Assembly (NCBI GenBank): GCA_021731025.1
Contig: JAKFYD010000038.1
Coordinates: 1 to 46,046 of the forward strand
DNA length: 46,046 nt
Direction: 5' to 3'
From: Pseudobdellovibrionaceae bacterium
GTDB lineage: Bacteria > Bdellovibrionota > Bdellovibrionia > Bdellovibrionales > Bdellovibrionaceae
Shown here: one piece after another, positions 9,000 to 17,749 of the stretch
Layout: each line of letters opens with the position of its first letter
Position numbering within the stretch: the first letter of the stretch is position 1
Notes under the pieces: model-generated
Told to the model about the DNA's origin: nothing
The model's input: only the letters and a program-made list of their open reading frames with translations
Databases searched by the model: none
Translations under genes and position numbers: made by a program

Positions 9000-9959
9000 A
9001 TGTTCTGGACAAGCGTAGCTCATGCAGGCGGCAAGTTGATGCCCATCCCGGCGACCGACATCGCGGTTGATGTCGATAATCTTTATAACTTTCTACTGAT
9101 CACAAGTTTTATCGCTTGTGCGATTTTGATTGGTGGAATGATTTACTTTGTCTTCAAGTATAAGCGACGAAGTGAACACGATAAAACCGCCTACATCACT
9201 CACAATACTTTTTTAGAATTTCTTTGGTCTTTCATTCCCTTAGTTATTTTCCTAGCGGTGTTTGGTTGGGGCTGGCATGTCTATCATGAAATGCGACAGA
9301 TGCCCGAGAACGCCTTGGAAATTCATGTCAAAGGGAAACAGTGGGCGTGGGAGATGGAATACAAGAGCGGAGTTAAAGCCGCAAACTTGATCGTCGTTCC
9401 TATCGACACCGATGTTAAATTGATCATGACTTCGATCGACGTGCTTCACAGTTTCTTCGTGCCTTCATTCCGTATCAAACAGGACGTCATTCCTGGGCGT
9501 TACACAACCCTATGGTTCCGGGCGAATAAATTTGGTGAATTCCATATTTTCTGTACGGAATTCTGCGGAACTCTTCATTCGAGCATGGTCGGTAAACTCA
9601 AAGTTGTTACTCAAAAAGAATACGAAGCTTGGTTAGAAGAAGAAGCGAATGTCAGCACTTTGCCTTTGGCTCAACGGGGAGAGAAATTATTCCAAGTGAA
9701 AGCCTGTGCAGGTTGCCATGCGACGTCGGATCAAAGTATTAAAGTCGGTCCAGCTCTTTTCCAAAAATTTGGCACACCTCGTGATACCGCCGATGGGCAA
9801 AACATTGTCGCGGATGAAAATTACATTCGAGAATCTATTTTAAATCCCAACGCAAAAATCGCAAAAGGCTTTAACCCGAACGTGATGCCAGCTTTTGCAG
9901 GGCAGTTGAGCGAAGTCGAACTCAGTGCCTTGATCGAGTACATCAAAGGGTTAAAGTAA
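9000..9959 (+). CDS. coxB: Cytochrome c oxidase subunit II with fused cytochrome c domain
   Basis: Takes electrons from cytochrome c through CuA and passes them to subunit I. It is 319 aa with two transmembrane helices (about 29-52 and 75-95), then the cupredoxin domain. CuA ligands visible: His150 (VLHSF), Cys185, Glu187, Cys189, His193 and Met196 in [14 protein letters not shown]-terminal class I cytochrome c follows with CAGCH at 236-240 and MPAF near the end, making this a caa3-type oxidase. It starts 4 bases after the SCO gene. Confidence 0.97.
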   Translation: MFWTSVAHAGGKLMPIPATDIAVDVDNLYNFLLITSFIACAILIGGMIYFVFKYKRRSEHDKTAYITHNTFLEFLWSFIPLVIFLAVFGWGWHVYHEMRQMPENALEIHVKGKQWAWEMEYKSGVKAANLIVVPIDTDVKLIMTSIDVLHSFFVPSFRIKQDVIPGRYTTLWFRANKFGEFHIFCTEFCGTLHSSMVGKLKVVTQKEYEAWLEEEANVSTLPLAQRGEKLFQVKACAGCHATSDQSIKVGPALFQKFGTPRDTADGQNIVADENYIRESILNPNAKIAKGFNPNVMPAFAGQLSEVELSALIEYIKGLK

Positions 9960-9969
9960 GGAGAGACCT

Positions 9970-11568
9970 ATGTCAGCATCAACTCATACATCAACTTCAG
10001 GTGTGAATTACATCAATGAATTTAAAGGTATTAAATCTTGGCTGACTTCGCTGGATCATAAGCGAATCGGTTTGTTGTACATGATTTCAGTTTTAACTTA
10101 CTTCTTGTTCGGTGGAATCATGGCCTTGCTCCTTAGACTTGAACTTTTCAAGCCGGGTGCAGATTATTTAACAGCCGATCAGTACAACCAAGTTTTAACT
10201 TACCATGGGGCCGTGATGGTCTTTATGGTGATCATTCCTGGAATTCCCGCGATCTTGGGGAATTTCTTCTTGCCGATTCACATTGGCGCTAAAGACGTGG
10301 CCTTCCCGCGATTAAATTTGGCCAGTTGGTACATCTTTATGGCGGGATCTTTGTTGGCTGTGTCCACACTGTTCACGTCGAAAATTGATACGGGTTGGAC
10401 TTTTTATACTCCTTATTCGATCAAGACAGGAACAGCGGTTATCACCATGGTTTTGGCTGCTTTCATTATGGGGATGTCATCCATTTTAACGGGCTTGAAT
10501 TTCATCGTCACAACTCACAAACTGCGTGCACCCGGAATGACGATGCATCGAATTCCACTTTTTGTTTGGGCTTTGTACTCAACGGCGATTTTGCAAGTTC
10601 TGGCAACTCCGGTTTTAGCCATCACTTTGTTGTTGCTCGTTGTAGAACGCGCTTTCGGGGTTGGAGTTTTCAATCCTGAATTGGGCGGAGATCCCGTTTT
10701 GTTCCAACATTTTTTCTGGTTCTATTCTCATCCTGCGGTTTACATCATGATCTTGCCAGCGATGGGCGTGATCAGTGAATTGATCACGGCTTTTTCACGC
10801 AAAGTGATTTTTGGTTATACGGCTATTGCTTACTCTTCGATTGGTATCGCTGCAGTTTCATTCTTTGTTTGGGGACATCATATGTTTGTCTCGGGACAAT
10901 CAGAAATTGCCGGTGTGTTGTTTTCATTCTTAACGATGCTGGTCGGTGTGCCAACAGCTATAAAGATGTTTAACTGGCTAGCGACTCTTTACAAAGGATC
11001 GATCAGCTTTCAATCGCCAATGCTTTTTGCACTAGGCTTTATGTTTTTATTCGCTATCGGTGGAGTTACGGGAATCATGCTCGCAGTTCTTGGGGTGGAT
11101 GTGCATTTCCATGACACTTACTTTGTGGTGGCGCATTTCCATTACGTGATGGTGGGTGGAACCTTGATGGCCTTGATGGGTGGATTCTACTATTGGTTCC
11201 CAAAAATGTTCGGCAAAATGTACAACGAATCTTTAGCGCAATTAACCTTCGCTTTGATCTTTGTCGGTTTTAACGTGACCTTCTTCCCGCAATTTATTTT
11301 GGGATCGATGGGTATGCCCCGACGTTATTTTGATTACATTCCCGCTTATCATTCTTTGAATTCGATTTCGACGGTGGGGTCTTGGTTTATTGCTTCAGGA
11401 TTTTTCCTTTCCGTCTACGTTTTTGCACAAGGTCTTCGCAGTGGAGCTAAAGCCCCGGCTAATCCTTGGGGAGCAAAAACTTTAGAGTGGCAGATACCTT
11501 CTCCACCTATTCACACCAACTTCGAAGTTGAACCAATTATTAAGGCAGGACCATATGAGTACAGATAG
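9970..11568 (+). CDS. coxA: Cytochrome c oxidase subunit I, A2-type
   Basis: Catalytic subunit that reduces O2 to water and pumps protons. 532 aa, about 12 transmembrane helices. Low-spin haem ligand His79 ([10 protein letters not shown]); CuB ligands His254 (FYSHPAVY), His303 and His304 (WGHH); high-spin and low-spin haem histidines in [16 protein letters not shown]. Where A1-type enzymes have GHPEV with the D-channel Glu, this one reads YSHPAV, the signature of A2-type oxidases. GGAGAG Shine-Dalgarno before ATG 9970. The end overlaps coxC by 14 bases. Confidence 0.97.
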   Translation: MSASTHTSTSGVNYINEFKGIKSWLTSLDHKRIGLLYMISVLTYFLFGGIMALLLRLELFKPGADYLTADQYNQVLTYHGAVMVFMVIIPGIPAILGNFFLPIHIGAKDVAFPRLNLASWYIFMAGSLLAVSTLFTSKIDTGWTFYTPYSIKTGTAVITMVLAAFIMGMSSILTGLNFIVTTHKLRAPGMTMHRIPLFVWALYSTAILQVLATPVLAITLLLLVVERAFGVGVFNPELGGDPVLFQHFFWFYSHPAVYIMILPAMGVISELITAFSRKVIFGYTAIAYSSIGIAAVSFFVWGHHMFVSGQSEIAGVLFSFLTMLVGVPTAIKMFNWLATLYKGSISFQSPMLFALGFMFLFAIGGVTGIMLAVLGVDVHFHDTYFVVAHFHYVMVGGTLMALMGGFYYWFPKMFGKMYNESLAQLTFALIFVGFNVTFFPQFILGSMGMPRRYFDYIPAYHSLNSISTVGSWFIASGFFLSVYVFAQGLRSGAKAPANPWGAKTLEWQIPSPPIHTNFEVEPIIKAGPYEYR

Positions 11569-12217
11569 CACACACGGGTCGCACGGATCACACGTAGCTC
11601 ATCACTTCCGAGATTCTGAACATCAGTTTGAAAGCGCTAAGCAAGGAATCTGGTTGTTCATGGCGACTGAGATTTTAATGTTTGGTGGTTTGTTCGTCGC
11701 TTACATTATTTTTCACGCCATTTACCCCGAGATGTTTGCTGAAGGTGCGAGCCATCTGAATTGGAAAATGGGATTCTTGAACACTCTCGTGCTGATTTTC
11801 TCTTCTTTGACTATGGCTTTGGGAATTCATTTTATCCAAGTGGGCCAACAGAAAAAAGCAGTTGTGAGTTTGGCGCTAACGATACTTTGTGGCGCGATTT
11901 TCATGGTGGTTAAATATTTCGAATACACACATAAGTTTCACGATGGATTGTTCCCAGGACGATTTCTTAACGTCGAAGCTGTTCATGCGGCTCACCAAAA
12001 TTTGGGAATGTATTTTGGACTTTATTTTTGCATGACAGGTCTTCACGGGACTCACGTTCTGATTGGAATGGGCCTCATCACTTGGGTTATGATTAAAACT
12101 ATGAAGGGTGACTTCAGTCCCGAATATTTTACTCCTGTCGAAGGTGTCGGGATTTTTTGGCATATCGTTGACTTGATCTGGATCTTTTTATTTCCCTTAC
12201 TTTATCTTGTTGGTTGA
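11555..12217 (+). CDS. coxC: Cytochrome c oxidase subunit III
   Basis: Integral membrane subunit with no redox centre, stabilising subunit I. 220 aa from ATG 11555 ([13 protein letters not shown]), preceded by GGCAGGA; the open frame upstream lies within coxA. Family segments include [45 protein letters not shown] and [20 protein letters not shown]. The N-terminus is His-rich. Confidence 0.95.
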   Translation: MSTDSTHGSHGSHVAHHFRDSEHQFESAKQGIWLFMATEILMFGGLFVAYIIFHAIYPEMFAEGASHLNWKMGFLNTLVLIFSSLTMALGIHFIQVGQQKKAVVSLALTILCGAIFMVVKYFEYTHKFHDGLFPGRFLNVEAVHAAHQNLGMYFGLYFCMTGLHGTHVLIGMGLITWVMIKTMKGDFSPEYFTPVEGVGIFWHIVDLIWIFLFPLLYLVG

Positions 12218-12231
12218 TCGAGGAGTACAAA

Positions 12232-12558
12232 ATGGCGAATCACAATTCAAATCATGCAAATCACTCACACCACATTATTCCTTTTAAAATTTATGTGATG
12301 ACGGCGGCTGCACTTTTTGTTCTCACTTTCGCAACAGTGGGATTTCATCAAATGCACTTGGGAGCCATGGCTGCTCCGGTGGCCTTCCTAATTGCCAGCA
12401 TTAAAGCCGCATTAGTCATGCTTTTTTTCATGGGCCTTAAATACGACAACATGATGAATCGGGTGATTTTTGGAATCTCCTTTTTCACCTTGATGTTGTT
12501 GTTCGCTATTTCTGCACTTGATATTTGGACTCGGATTGCCGAGAAAAGCACACTGTAG
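12232..12558 (+). CDS. coxD: Cytochrome c oxidase subunit IV (prokaryotic type)
   Basis: A 108-aa small accessory subunit with three transmembrane helices and a His/Asn-rich N-terminus (MANHNSNHANHSHHIIPFKIY). The family pattern is seen in AAPVAFLIASIKAALVMLFFMGLKYD. ATG 12232 follows GAGGAG at ideal spacing; the TTG further upstream is not needed. The last base overlaps the start of ctaB (TAGTG). Confidence 0.9.
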   Translation: MANHNSNHANHSHHIIPFKIYVMTAAALFVLTFATVGFHQMHLGAMAAPVAFLIASIKAALVMLFFMGLKYDNMMNRVIFGISFFTLMLLFAISALDIWTRIAEKSTL

Positions 12559-13436
12559 TGAAAAGCTTTAAGCTCTACACCACGCTCACTAAAATCGGGA
12601 TTGTCATCTTTGTTTTATTTGCAGCTCTTGCGGGTTACGTAACGGGCTTTCCTGCTGAAAACCACTTCAGCCTGAATCATTTATTAATAACATTGCTGGG
12701 TGTGTACTGCTTAAGCTCGGGCAGTTTGGCTTTGAATCAAGTTCAAGAGTACAAACTGGATCAAAAAATGCCGAGGACTTCGAAGCGACCCGTAGCTTCA
12801 GGCAAAGTAACACCGATGGCAGCAGGGATTCTGGCAGTTGGATTGTTAGTTTCGGGAATTTATTTGCTCGCTTTGTCCAGCTCTTTGGCTTTGGGTTTAG
12901 GTTTGCTGACGGTAGCTTTATATAACGGAATTTACACTTACATCTGGAAACCGAAATGGATTTATGCCGCCGTTCCTGGCGCTATTCCTGGAGCTTTGCC
13001 TGTTTCCATTGGTTATGCGGCAGTAAACGATAATTTGTTTAATTCAGAATCAGTTTATTTATTTCTGATTTTGTTTTTGTGGCAGATGCCGCACTTTTGG
13101 GCCCTGGCGATTCGATTTAAAGATGATTACGCGGATGGTGGAGTTCCCACTTTGCCAGTGAAACTGGGAATGGAAAAAACTCTCTTGCAAATGGGAATGT
13201 ACACCATGGTTTATGCCGGTGTTGCATTGGCTTCGCCTTTTTTTCTACACACCAGTTGGATTTACATTCTTTTGGTGATCCCGCTGTCGATGAAGCTGCT
13301 CTTGGAGTTCCGCAAGTATTATAAAGCAGGCGGCGAAGCGGGGTGGTTCCGCTATTTCATGTGGGTGAACGCTAGCGTGCTGATTTATTTGTTTGTGCCC
13401 GCAATGGATAAGTGGAATTTTCTTTTGGTTCGGTAG
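12558..13436 (+). CDS. ctaB: Protohaem IX farnesyltransferase (haem O synthase)
   Basis: A UbiA-family prenyltransferase that adds a farnesyl group to haem b, the first step toward haem A for the oxidase. 292 aa with GTG start at 12558 overlapping the coxD stop. The two Asp-rich motifs are present: NQVQEYKLDQKMPRTSKRPVAS and RFKDDYADGGVPTLPV. About nine transmembrane helices. The next enzyme (CtaA) is not in this window. It ends just before the first 17-base palindrome. Confidence 0.95.
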   Translation: MKSFKLYTTLTKIGIVIFVLFAALAGYVTGFPAENHFSLNHLLITLLGVYCLSSGSLALNQVQEYKLDQKMPRTSKRPVASGKVTPMAAGILAVGLLVSGIYLLALSSSLALGLGLLTVALYNGIYTYIWKPKWIYAAVPGAIPGALPVSIGYAAVNDNLFNSESVYLFLILFLWQMPHFWALAIRFKDDYADGGVPTLPVKLGMEKTLLQMGMYTMVYAGVALASPFFLHTSWIYILLVIPLSMKLLLEFRKYYKAGGEAGWFRYFMWVNASVLIYLFVPAMDKWNFLLVR

Positions 13437-13441
13437 AGTTT

Positions 13442-13458
13442 ACTGCCACTGTGGCAGT
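13442..13458. repeat. 17-base palindrome, copy 1 (left edge of island)
   Basis: ACTGCCACTGTGGCAGT: perfect 8-bp arms around one central base, 5 bases after the ctaB stop. A second copy at 18572-18588 differs only at the centre, and the match extends to 21 positions (two or more flanking T, and G). No T-tract follows, so it is not a standard terminator. Confidence 0.85.
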
Positions 13459-13478
13459 GGGACATAAATCTTACTTAA

Positions 13479-14744
13479 TTATTTGATTCCACCCGGTCCA
13501 GAATTTTTCTTCTTTGGTCTAACATCAAGATCTGCAATGCAACTTGCTCGTTGTCCTCCGGCCATGGAACAACATTTTTCTGCTTTCCCGCCCCAGAATT
13601 CATTTAAATATGTATGCCGAACTGAATCTCTGATCGAACTTCCTTCCCACTCAGAAGCAGCATCAAAACGATTTGCAGTAACACTACGAGATCCTCTCCA
13701 TGCAGGTAACTTATTGTCCCAGGTTACCTTTGTTAAGTCTTTCCATTCTGGATCTTTTGAATATTCTAGCTCAGATGAAATTTTATCGCTGCCTTGATTA
13801 TATGTAACTTTTAGAGTTTTTGTATTTTCGGACTGTTTTCTTTCAAACTGAACAGCGGTACTAAAATTTTTAGATGAAAGAGTATAATTAAGGTCTCCGG
13901 AAGGAGAGCATTTAATATCCCTTACAGAAACATCTTTAAACCACAAATCATTTTGGGCTTGAGTCACGAGTTCGAAATTTAAAGAAACATTTTTGAAATG
14001 ACTACAAAGATATTTGTTACTTTTCAATAATTCTGACTGTTTTTCAGAGGGTAACTTTAAAAATTCTATTTCTTTACTTCCTATCGCTGGAACTGTACTG
14101 CATTTCCCATTTTCTTCCATTGTTGAAACATAGGCCTCTACTTCTTTTGCCAAGCCAGCACATTTTGAAATGGTATCACCTTTAGTTTGGAGTAAGTCAG
14201 TAACACCGAAAAACGCAGTTAACAGTCCTGTTCCACGTAAGACAGCAGCTGAACTTCCTAATTTTTGAATCAAGCGACCACTAAAAGCATCATCAGGTGG
14301 GCCATATTTAGTAGCAGGAGTTATCCATTTAAATTCTACACCACGTTCATTAATACCGCTAGATAGGCCAGGGGATACCTTCCATCCAGATTTTTCTTCT
14401 GCGAAGAGTTTTGCATAAGTTGCACCCAGTTTAGCATAATCAATCTTAATTGCTTTAACCTGATTCATTTTATTTGCCTTGATCTCTGCTTGGCCGGCCA
14501 AAGCCATTGCCGTTCCTGCCGAAGTTACAGCGCAACCTCCTAATTTTGTAATGCTCCAACATTCCAGACTTGAAAAGCTTCGAGAAATTTTATCTTGGAT
14601 TTCTTGGGTAAGAGACTGATCACACTGAACTTCAGGAATATCTAACTTCGGGTTCAAATTAGAAGCATGAGAATATGTTATTAGCTGAATTATTAGCAAT
14701 ACTATCTGCATAAGTGCTCCTTGGATATTCTTAGATAATTTCAT
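13479..14744 (-). CDS. Exported protein of unknown function
   Basis: A 421-aa protein with a signal peptide (LMQIVLLIIQLITYSHA). Not recognised. Features: a Cys-containing N-terminal region, an Ala/Gly-rich hydrophobic stretch (GGCAVTSAGTAMALAGQAEIKA, about residues 70-90), a second one (AVLRGTGLLTAFFGVTDLL), then a polar, probably beta-rich C-terminal half with a CC pair (AEKCCSMAGGQRASC) and a Lys/Pro/Gly tail. It is visibly AT-richer than the flanking oxidase genes and has no clear Shine-Dalgarno. It lies in the palindrome-bounded island. Probably periplasmic or secreted. Confidence 0.6.
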   Translation of the reverse strand: MKLSKNIQGALMQIVLLIIQLITYSHASNLNPKLDIPEVQCDQSLTQEIQDKISRSFSSLECWSITKLGGCAVTSAGTAMALAGQAEIKANKMNQVKAIKIDYAKLGATYAKLFAEEKSGWKVSPGLSSGINERGVEFKWITPATKYGPPDDAFSGRLIQKLGSSAAVLRGTGLLTAFFGVTDLLQTKGDTISKCAGLAKEVEAYVSTMEENGKCSTVPAIGSKEIEFLKLPSEKQSELLKSNKYLCSHFKNVSLNFELVTQAQNDLWFKDVSVRDIKCSPSGDLNYTLSSKNFSTAVQFERKQSENTKTLKVTYNQGSDKISSELEYSKDPEWKDLTKVTWDNKLPAWRGSRSVTANRFDAASEWEGSSIRDSVRHTYLNEFWGGKAEKCCSMAGGQRASCIADLDVRPKKKNSGPGGIK

Positions 14745-14901
14745 AGTTTAATTAAGAAAGCCATTTTTAGAAATCCAACAGGACATAAGTTCCATAACAT
14801 GTGCCTTTAAGGGACCTTTAACCGATTAAAGAGCAAGACTTAAGGTAAGATAAGAATTTTTAAGACACTTCAAAACAAATCTAAAATCTCGGACCAGAAA
14901 A

Positions 14902-14945
14902 TTTACTAGGCAGACCTAGTAAATTTGCTAGGTGGACCTAGTAAA
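14902..14945. promoter_or_regulatory. Tandem double palindrome, probable operator
   Basis: Two directly adjacent 22-base palindromes. Box 1: TTTACTAGG (14902-14910), 4 bases, CCTAGTAAA (14915-14923), perfect 9-bp arms. Box 2: TTTGCTAGG (14924-14932), 4 bases, CCTAGTAAA (14937-14945), one mismatch. The boxes differ at three positions. Box 2 covers the expected -35 region of the promoter at 14952, so a dimeric protein binding here would control the ATPase gene, perhaps the gene's own product. Confidence 0.75.
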
Positions 14946-14951
14946 ATAGGC

Positions 14952-14957
14952 TATAAT
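14952..14957 (+). promoter_or_regulatory. -10 box (TATAAT) giving a leaderless start
   Basis: An exact TATAAT seven bases before the ATG at 14964 (six bases intervene). Transcription would begin at or next to the A of ATG. No Shine-Dalgarno precedes that ATG, which agrees with a leaderless mRNA. Confidence 0.6.
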
Positions 14958-14963
14958 TACAAT

Positions 14964-16115
14964 ATGAAAAAGGATACGGTTCCGGACTTTATTTTAGATC
15001 TTCAGCGACAAATTAGCTTATCAACAAATTTGATCAATGTCGTGCTTGGCCCAAGGCAAGTTGGTAAGACAACAGGTATTTTGAATTATTTGAACTCCTA
15101 TAAAGGTGAAAGCATTTATCTGTCGGCTGATGACGAAATTTCGCCGACCACGAATTGGATCCACGAGCAATGGCAGAAGGCTGTCTTGAAATCGTCTCAA
15201 TGCCTGCTCGTTATTGATGAAATTCAAAAAATACCATTGTGGTCGACCGCGATCAAAAGCTTGTGGGAACAGCAGAAGAAAAATAAAAAGACTGAAATCA
15301 AATTGATTCTTCTAGGCTCAAGCTCATTGCAAATTCAAACAGGCTTAAGCGAAAGTTTAACGGGACGATTTCGCTTAATTCAGGCTTACCATTGGGGGCT
15401 TAAAGAATCGCGCGAGTTAAAAAAATTCAATCTGGATGAGTTTCTTTGTTACGGCGGATATCCCGGAAGTTATGCTCTGCTTAAGCATCAGCGGGATTGG
15501 GAAAATTATATCAGACATTCAATCATAGAAACAGTAATTGGCAAGGACATACTGAACCTAGCCAAGGTAACCAAGCCGGCTCTTTTTCGCCAGGCTTTTA
15601 GTTTACTCATGTCTTATCCTGCGCAGGAAATCAGTTACACTAAATTGCTGGGTCAACTTCAAGATTCCGGTAACACGGATCTGGTAAAATATTACATTGA
15701 ACTGTATGAAGGTGCATTTTTAATTAAAGCTATTCAAAAATATTCTCCCAAAACCTTGGTAACGAGATCTTCTTCGCCTAAACTTATTCCTCTGTGCGGG
15801 GCTTTAATCACCAGGAGTATCTTCAAAGATAAAACTGGATATGGCCGTGCACTGGAAGCAGCTGTGGGAGCGGCTTTAATCAAGGCAGATTTTGAACCTT
15901 TTTACTGGAGGGATGGCAACGCAGAAGTGGATTATGTTTTTGAATTCGACGGAGATCTATTTGCATTTGAAGTTAAATCTGGTGTTGCAAAAAGTTCTAA
16001 AGGACTGAACGAGTTCACAAAAAGATTTAAGCGCGCAAAACCTATCTTTATTTCTGAAAGCAATGTTGAGTCATTTTTACTGGATCCTAAAAAGTTTATA
16101 GAGAAGTTGAAGTGA
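14964..16115 (+). CDS. AAA ATPase with DUF4143 C-terminus
   Basis: A 383-aa protein of the AAA_14/DUF4143 family. Walker A GPRQVGKT (29-36), Walker B CLLVIDEIQK (81-90), sensor LLGSSS (117-122) and LTGRF (133-137) are seen, then a helical linker and a C-terminal PD-(D/E)xK-like core with Glu299, Asp324 (AEVDYVFE) and Glu337-x-Lys339 (FEVKSG). Family biology is poorly known; members are common in accessory DNA. It lies in the island behind a double palindrome and lacks a Shine-Dalgarno. TTG 14925 would extend the frame through the operator and is unlikely. Confidence 0.85.
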   Translation: MKKDTVPDFILDLQRQISLSTNLINVVLGPRQVGKTTGILNYLNSYKGESIYLSADDEISPTTNWIHEQWQKAVLKSSQCLLVIDEIQKIPLWSTAIKSLWEQQKKNKKTEIKLILLGSSSLQIQTGLSESLTGRFRLIQAYHWGLKESRELKKFNLDEFLCYGGYPGSYALLKHQRDWENYIRHSIIETVIGKDILNLAKVTKPALFRQAFSLLMSYPAQEISYTKLLGQLQDSGNTDLVKYYIELYEGAFLIKAIQKYSPKTLVTRSSSPKLIPLCGALITRSIFKDKTGYGRALEAAVGAALIKADFEPFYWRDGNAEVDYVFEFDGDLFAFEVKSGVAKSSKGLNEFTKRFKRAKPIFISESNVESFLLDPKKFIEKLK

Positions 16116-16171
16116 TGCTTAGTAAGAACGCAAAAAAATATTCCTTAGTTTCAATGAGCGGTGAATACTAC

Positions 16172-16184
16172 TGCCAATATGGCA
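16172..16184. repeat. Short palindrome resembling the island-edge repeat
   Basis: TGCCA, 3 bases, TGGCA, preceded by AC as in the two edge copies. It could be a decayed third copy or chance. It lies between the ATPase and the Cys-rich lipoprotein gene. Confidence 0.3.
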
Positions 16185-16239
16185 TTGGAAAATCAAAAAT
16201 CAAATTGAGTTCAGTACCTTCGTTGCTCAAAATTTGATT
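16185..16239 (-). terminator. Possible terminator of the Cys-rich lipoprotein gene
   Basis: Read on the minus strand: AATCAAATTTTGAG, a 16-base loop containing the stop codon, CTCAATTTGATT, then a T-rich tail (TTTGATTTTCC). The stem is AT-rich with a two-base bulge, so strength is doubtful. Confidence 0.35.
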
Positions 16240-16432
16240 CGAACATAGGAGCGCAAGTGCAGCTTTTACACCCTGCCCTTGTATAGCTACACTCATCCTT
16301 CATGCCCATCGCGCCACAACTAGGCATATAGCTTGTGCAGGTTTCACGCTCATTTTTTGTTGAAGTTTCACAAGAGGAAAGAATTAGTATCAAACTAACA
16401 ATGCAGAATTTTTGTAAATTATGTTGTGACAT
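16211..16432 (-). CDS. Small Cys-rich lipoprotein of unknown function
   Basis: A 73-aa protein with a signal peptide and lipobox (LILILSSC, Cys21). The mature part is short and carries six further cysteines (CTSYMPSC, DECSYTRAGCKSCTC), suggesting disulfides or a metal knot. Not recognised. No clear Shine-Dalgarno. It lies in the island next to the HELIH protein, in the same direction. Confidence 0.55.
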   Translation of the reverse strand: MSQHNLQKFCIVSLILILSSCETSTKNERETCTSYMPSCGAMGMKDECSYTRAGCKSCTCAPMFESNFEQRRY

Positions 16433-16534
16433 AGAGAATTTCTTTAAGTTAAAGAGCCGTTAATTAAGTGTATTTATAAAGTTAACAAAAAAGCAACCCG
16501 CACCTAAGTGATGAGGGCTTGCTTAGAACACAAT

Positions 16535-17638
16535 TTAAAATTTTGCCATAGCTTTTAAAGCTTCAATCGATGACATCAATTCATTCTTTGCAGCGGATAT
16601 TTCTTTGACTAAATTCTCTTTAGAATGATCAAGAAGATTGTTGAAGAACACATTCTCTGAAGAAAGACGGTTGGCTCTTTCCACTTCAATTTCTTTCATG
16701 AGAGCATCAGCAGATGTATTAGCGATAGGGAGCTGGAATTCTAACTCAGAAAGTTTGGATTTATTTCCAAAGAAGGCCTTATAATCATCATCGGCCTCGC
16801 AATATCCTTTAGACGCAAGACCGATCCTAGTAATTGCACGACTGTAAACCCAATCTTCTTTTTCGGTTAGAGTAACTCTTTTTCCCCGACCTAGTTCAGA
16901 CGAGATGAGAGACAGCTTTGAACAAATGGATGCATCAGTCGCTTTGCTTGAAGTTATAGCGTTCAAGATCTTATCAAGTTCTCTTACCGATGAATTTGCA
17001 ATGTCTGCAGTGCCGGGTATATTGTAAATGGCATAAACAGAATCATAATCTCCACTACTGGTTCCGGCTATTCTCTGTTGCATTTCTACTGCGTCAGTTT
17101 CATTTCCATCAAGTAAGTGAATTAACTCGTGGAAAAAGAGACCTTTCATGACCCTTCGTAAATGATTGATGTCATCCGAACTTATATTGTATTTTCCAAT
17201 CTCTGACAGTGAAAAGCAGATGTTATTGGGCTTGGTTGCGCTAGCGGCTTTATGATGAACAACCCCTCCGTTGGTGATGTCACAAGGTCGATCTTTAAGT
17301 AAAGTCAGATTGAAGGAATCAATAATATTTCGAGTTTTATCTGGATTTACTAATAATTTTTTTCTTGCTATCATGAACGGATCGGAATCGCAGTTGCGAG
17401 GGTCACAACTATACCAATTTCGAAGGCTGTTTAATTCAGCACGTGCCATTGGCCTTATTTCTGAAATAATTTTTTCAACTTCAGGGAGGTAGGGTTTGTG
17501 ATGAGGTTTTGCCGGAATAGGATTTCCACCGCCGGTACCAACTCCACCGTCAATGCCTGCCCAACATTGAGACAGTGAGCTCAACAAGGTCAGTGCGCTT
17601 ATACTCAAAACTCTTTTAATTTGTTTCCGTGTTTCCAT
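16535..17638 (-). CDS. Exported putative zinc metallopeptidase (HELIH motif)
   Basis: A 367-aa protein with a signal peptide (VLSISALTLLSSLSQCWAG) and then GGVGTGGGN, a Gly-rich start to the mature protein. The motif FFHELIHLLDG gives HExxH at residues 170-174, with Glu180 or Glu185 (NETDAVE) as a candidate third ligand, as in gluzincin-like peptidases. Several cysteines (CDPRNCDSD, RPCDITNGG) could form disulfides. The C-terminal 60 residues are helical. Good AAAGGA Shine-Dalgarno before ATG 17638. It is divergent from the TIGR02147 gene, a likely regulator. Family not identified; peptidase activity is inferred from the motif only. Confidence 0.65.
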   Translation of the reverse strand: METRKQIKRVLSISALTLLSSLSQCWAGIDGGVGTGGGNPIPAKPHHKPYLPEVEKIISEIRPMARAELNSLRNWYSCDPRNCDSDPFMIARKKLLVNPDKTRNIIDSFNLTLLKDRPCDITNGGVVHHKAASATKPNNICFSLSEIGKYNISSDDINHLRRVMKGLFFHELIHLLDGNETDAVEMQQRIAGTSSGDYDSVYAIYNIPGTADIANSSVRELDKILNAITSSKATDASICSKLSLISSELGRGKRVTLTEKEDWVYSRAITRIGLASKGYCEADDDYKAFFGNKSKLSELEFQLPIANTSADALMKEIEVERANRLSSENVFFNNLLDHSKENLVKEISAAKNELMSSIEALKAMAKF

Positions 17639-17675
17639 AATTTTTCCTTTGTTAGGGTTGCAATTCGAAAACCAA

Positions 17676-17681
17676 TATAAT
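17676..17681 (+). promoter_or_regulatory. Candidate -10 box for the TIGR02147 gene
   Basis: An exact TATAAT in the 111-base divergent region, about 69 bases before ATG 17750. No good -35 is seen at the proper distance (TTAGGG at 17652 with an 18-base gap is the best), so support is limited. Confidence 0.35.
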
Positions 17682-17749
17682 GCGTCGCGCTAATGGCCGC
17701 CATAGTATTTTAGTCTAAAGATAATGAAAATAATGTCCGATAGTCATGT

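Noticed and set aside
14902-14945. Possible CRISPR-like repeats
   Set aside because: Only two adjacent palindromic units with no spacers; better explained as an operator.
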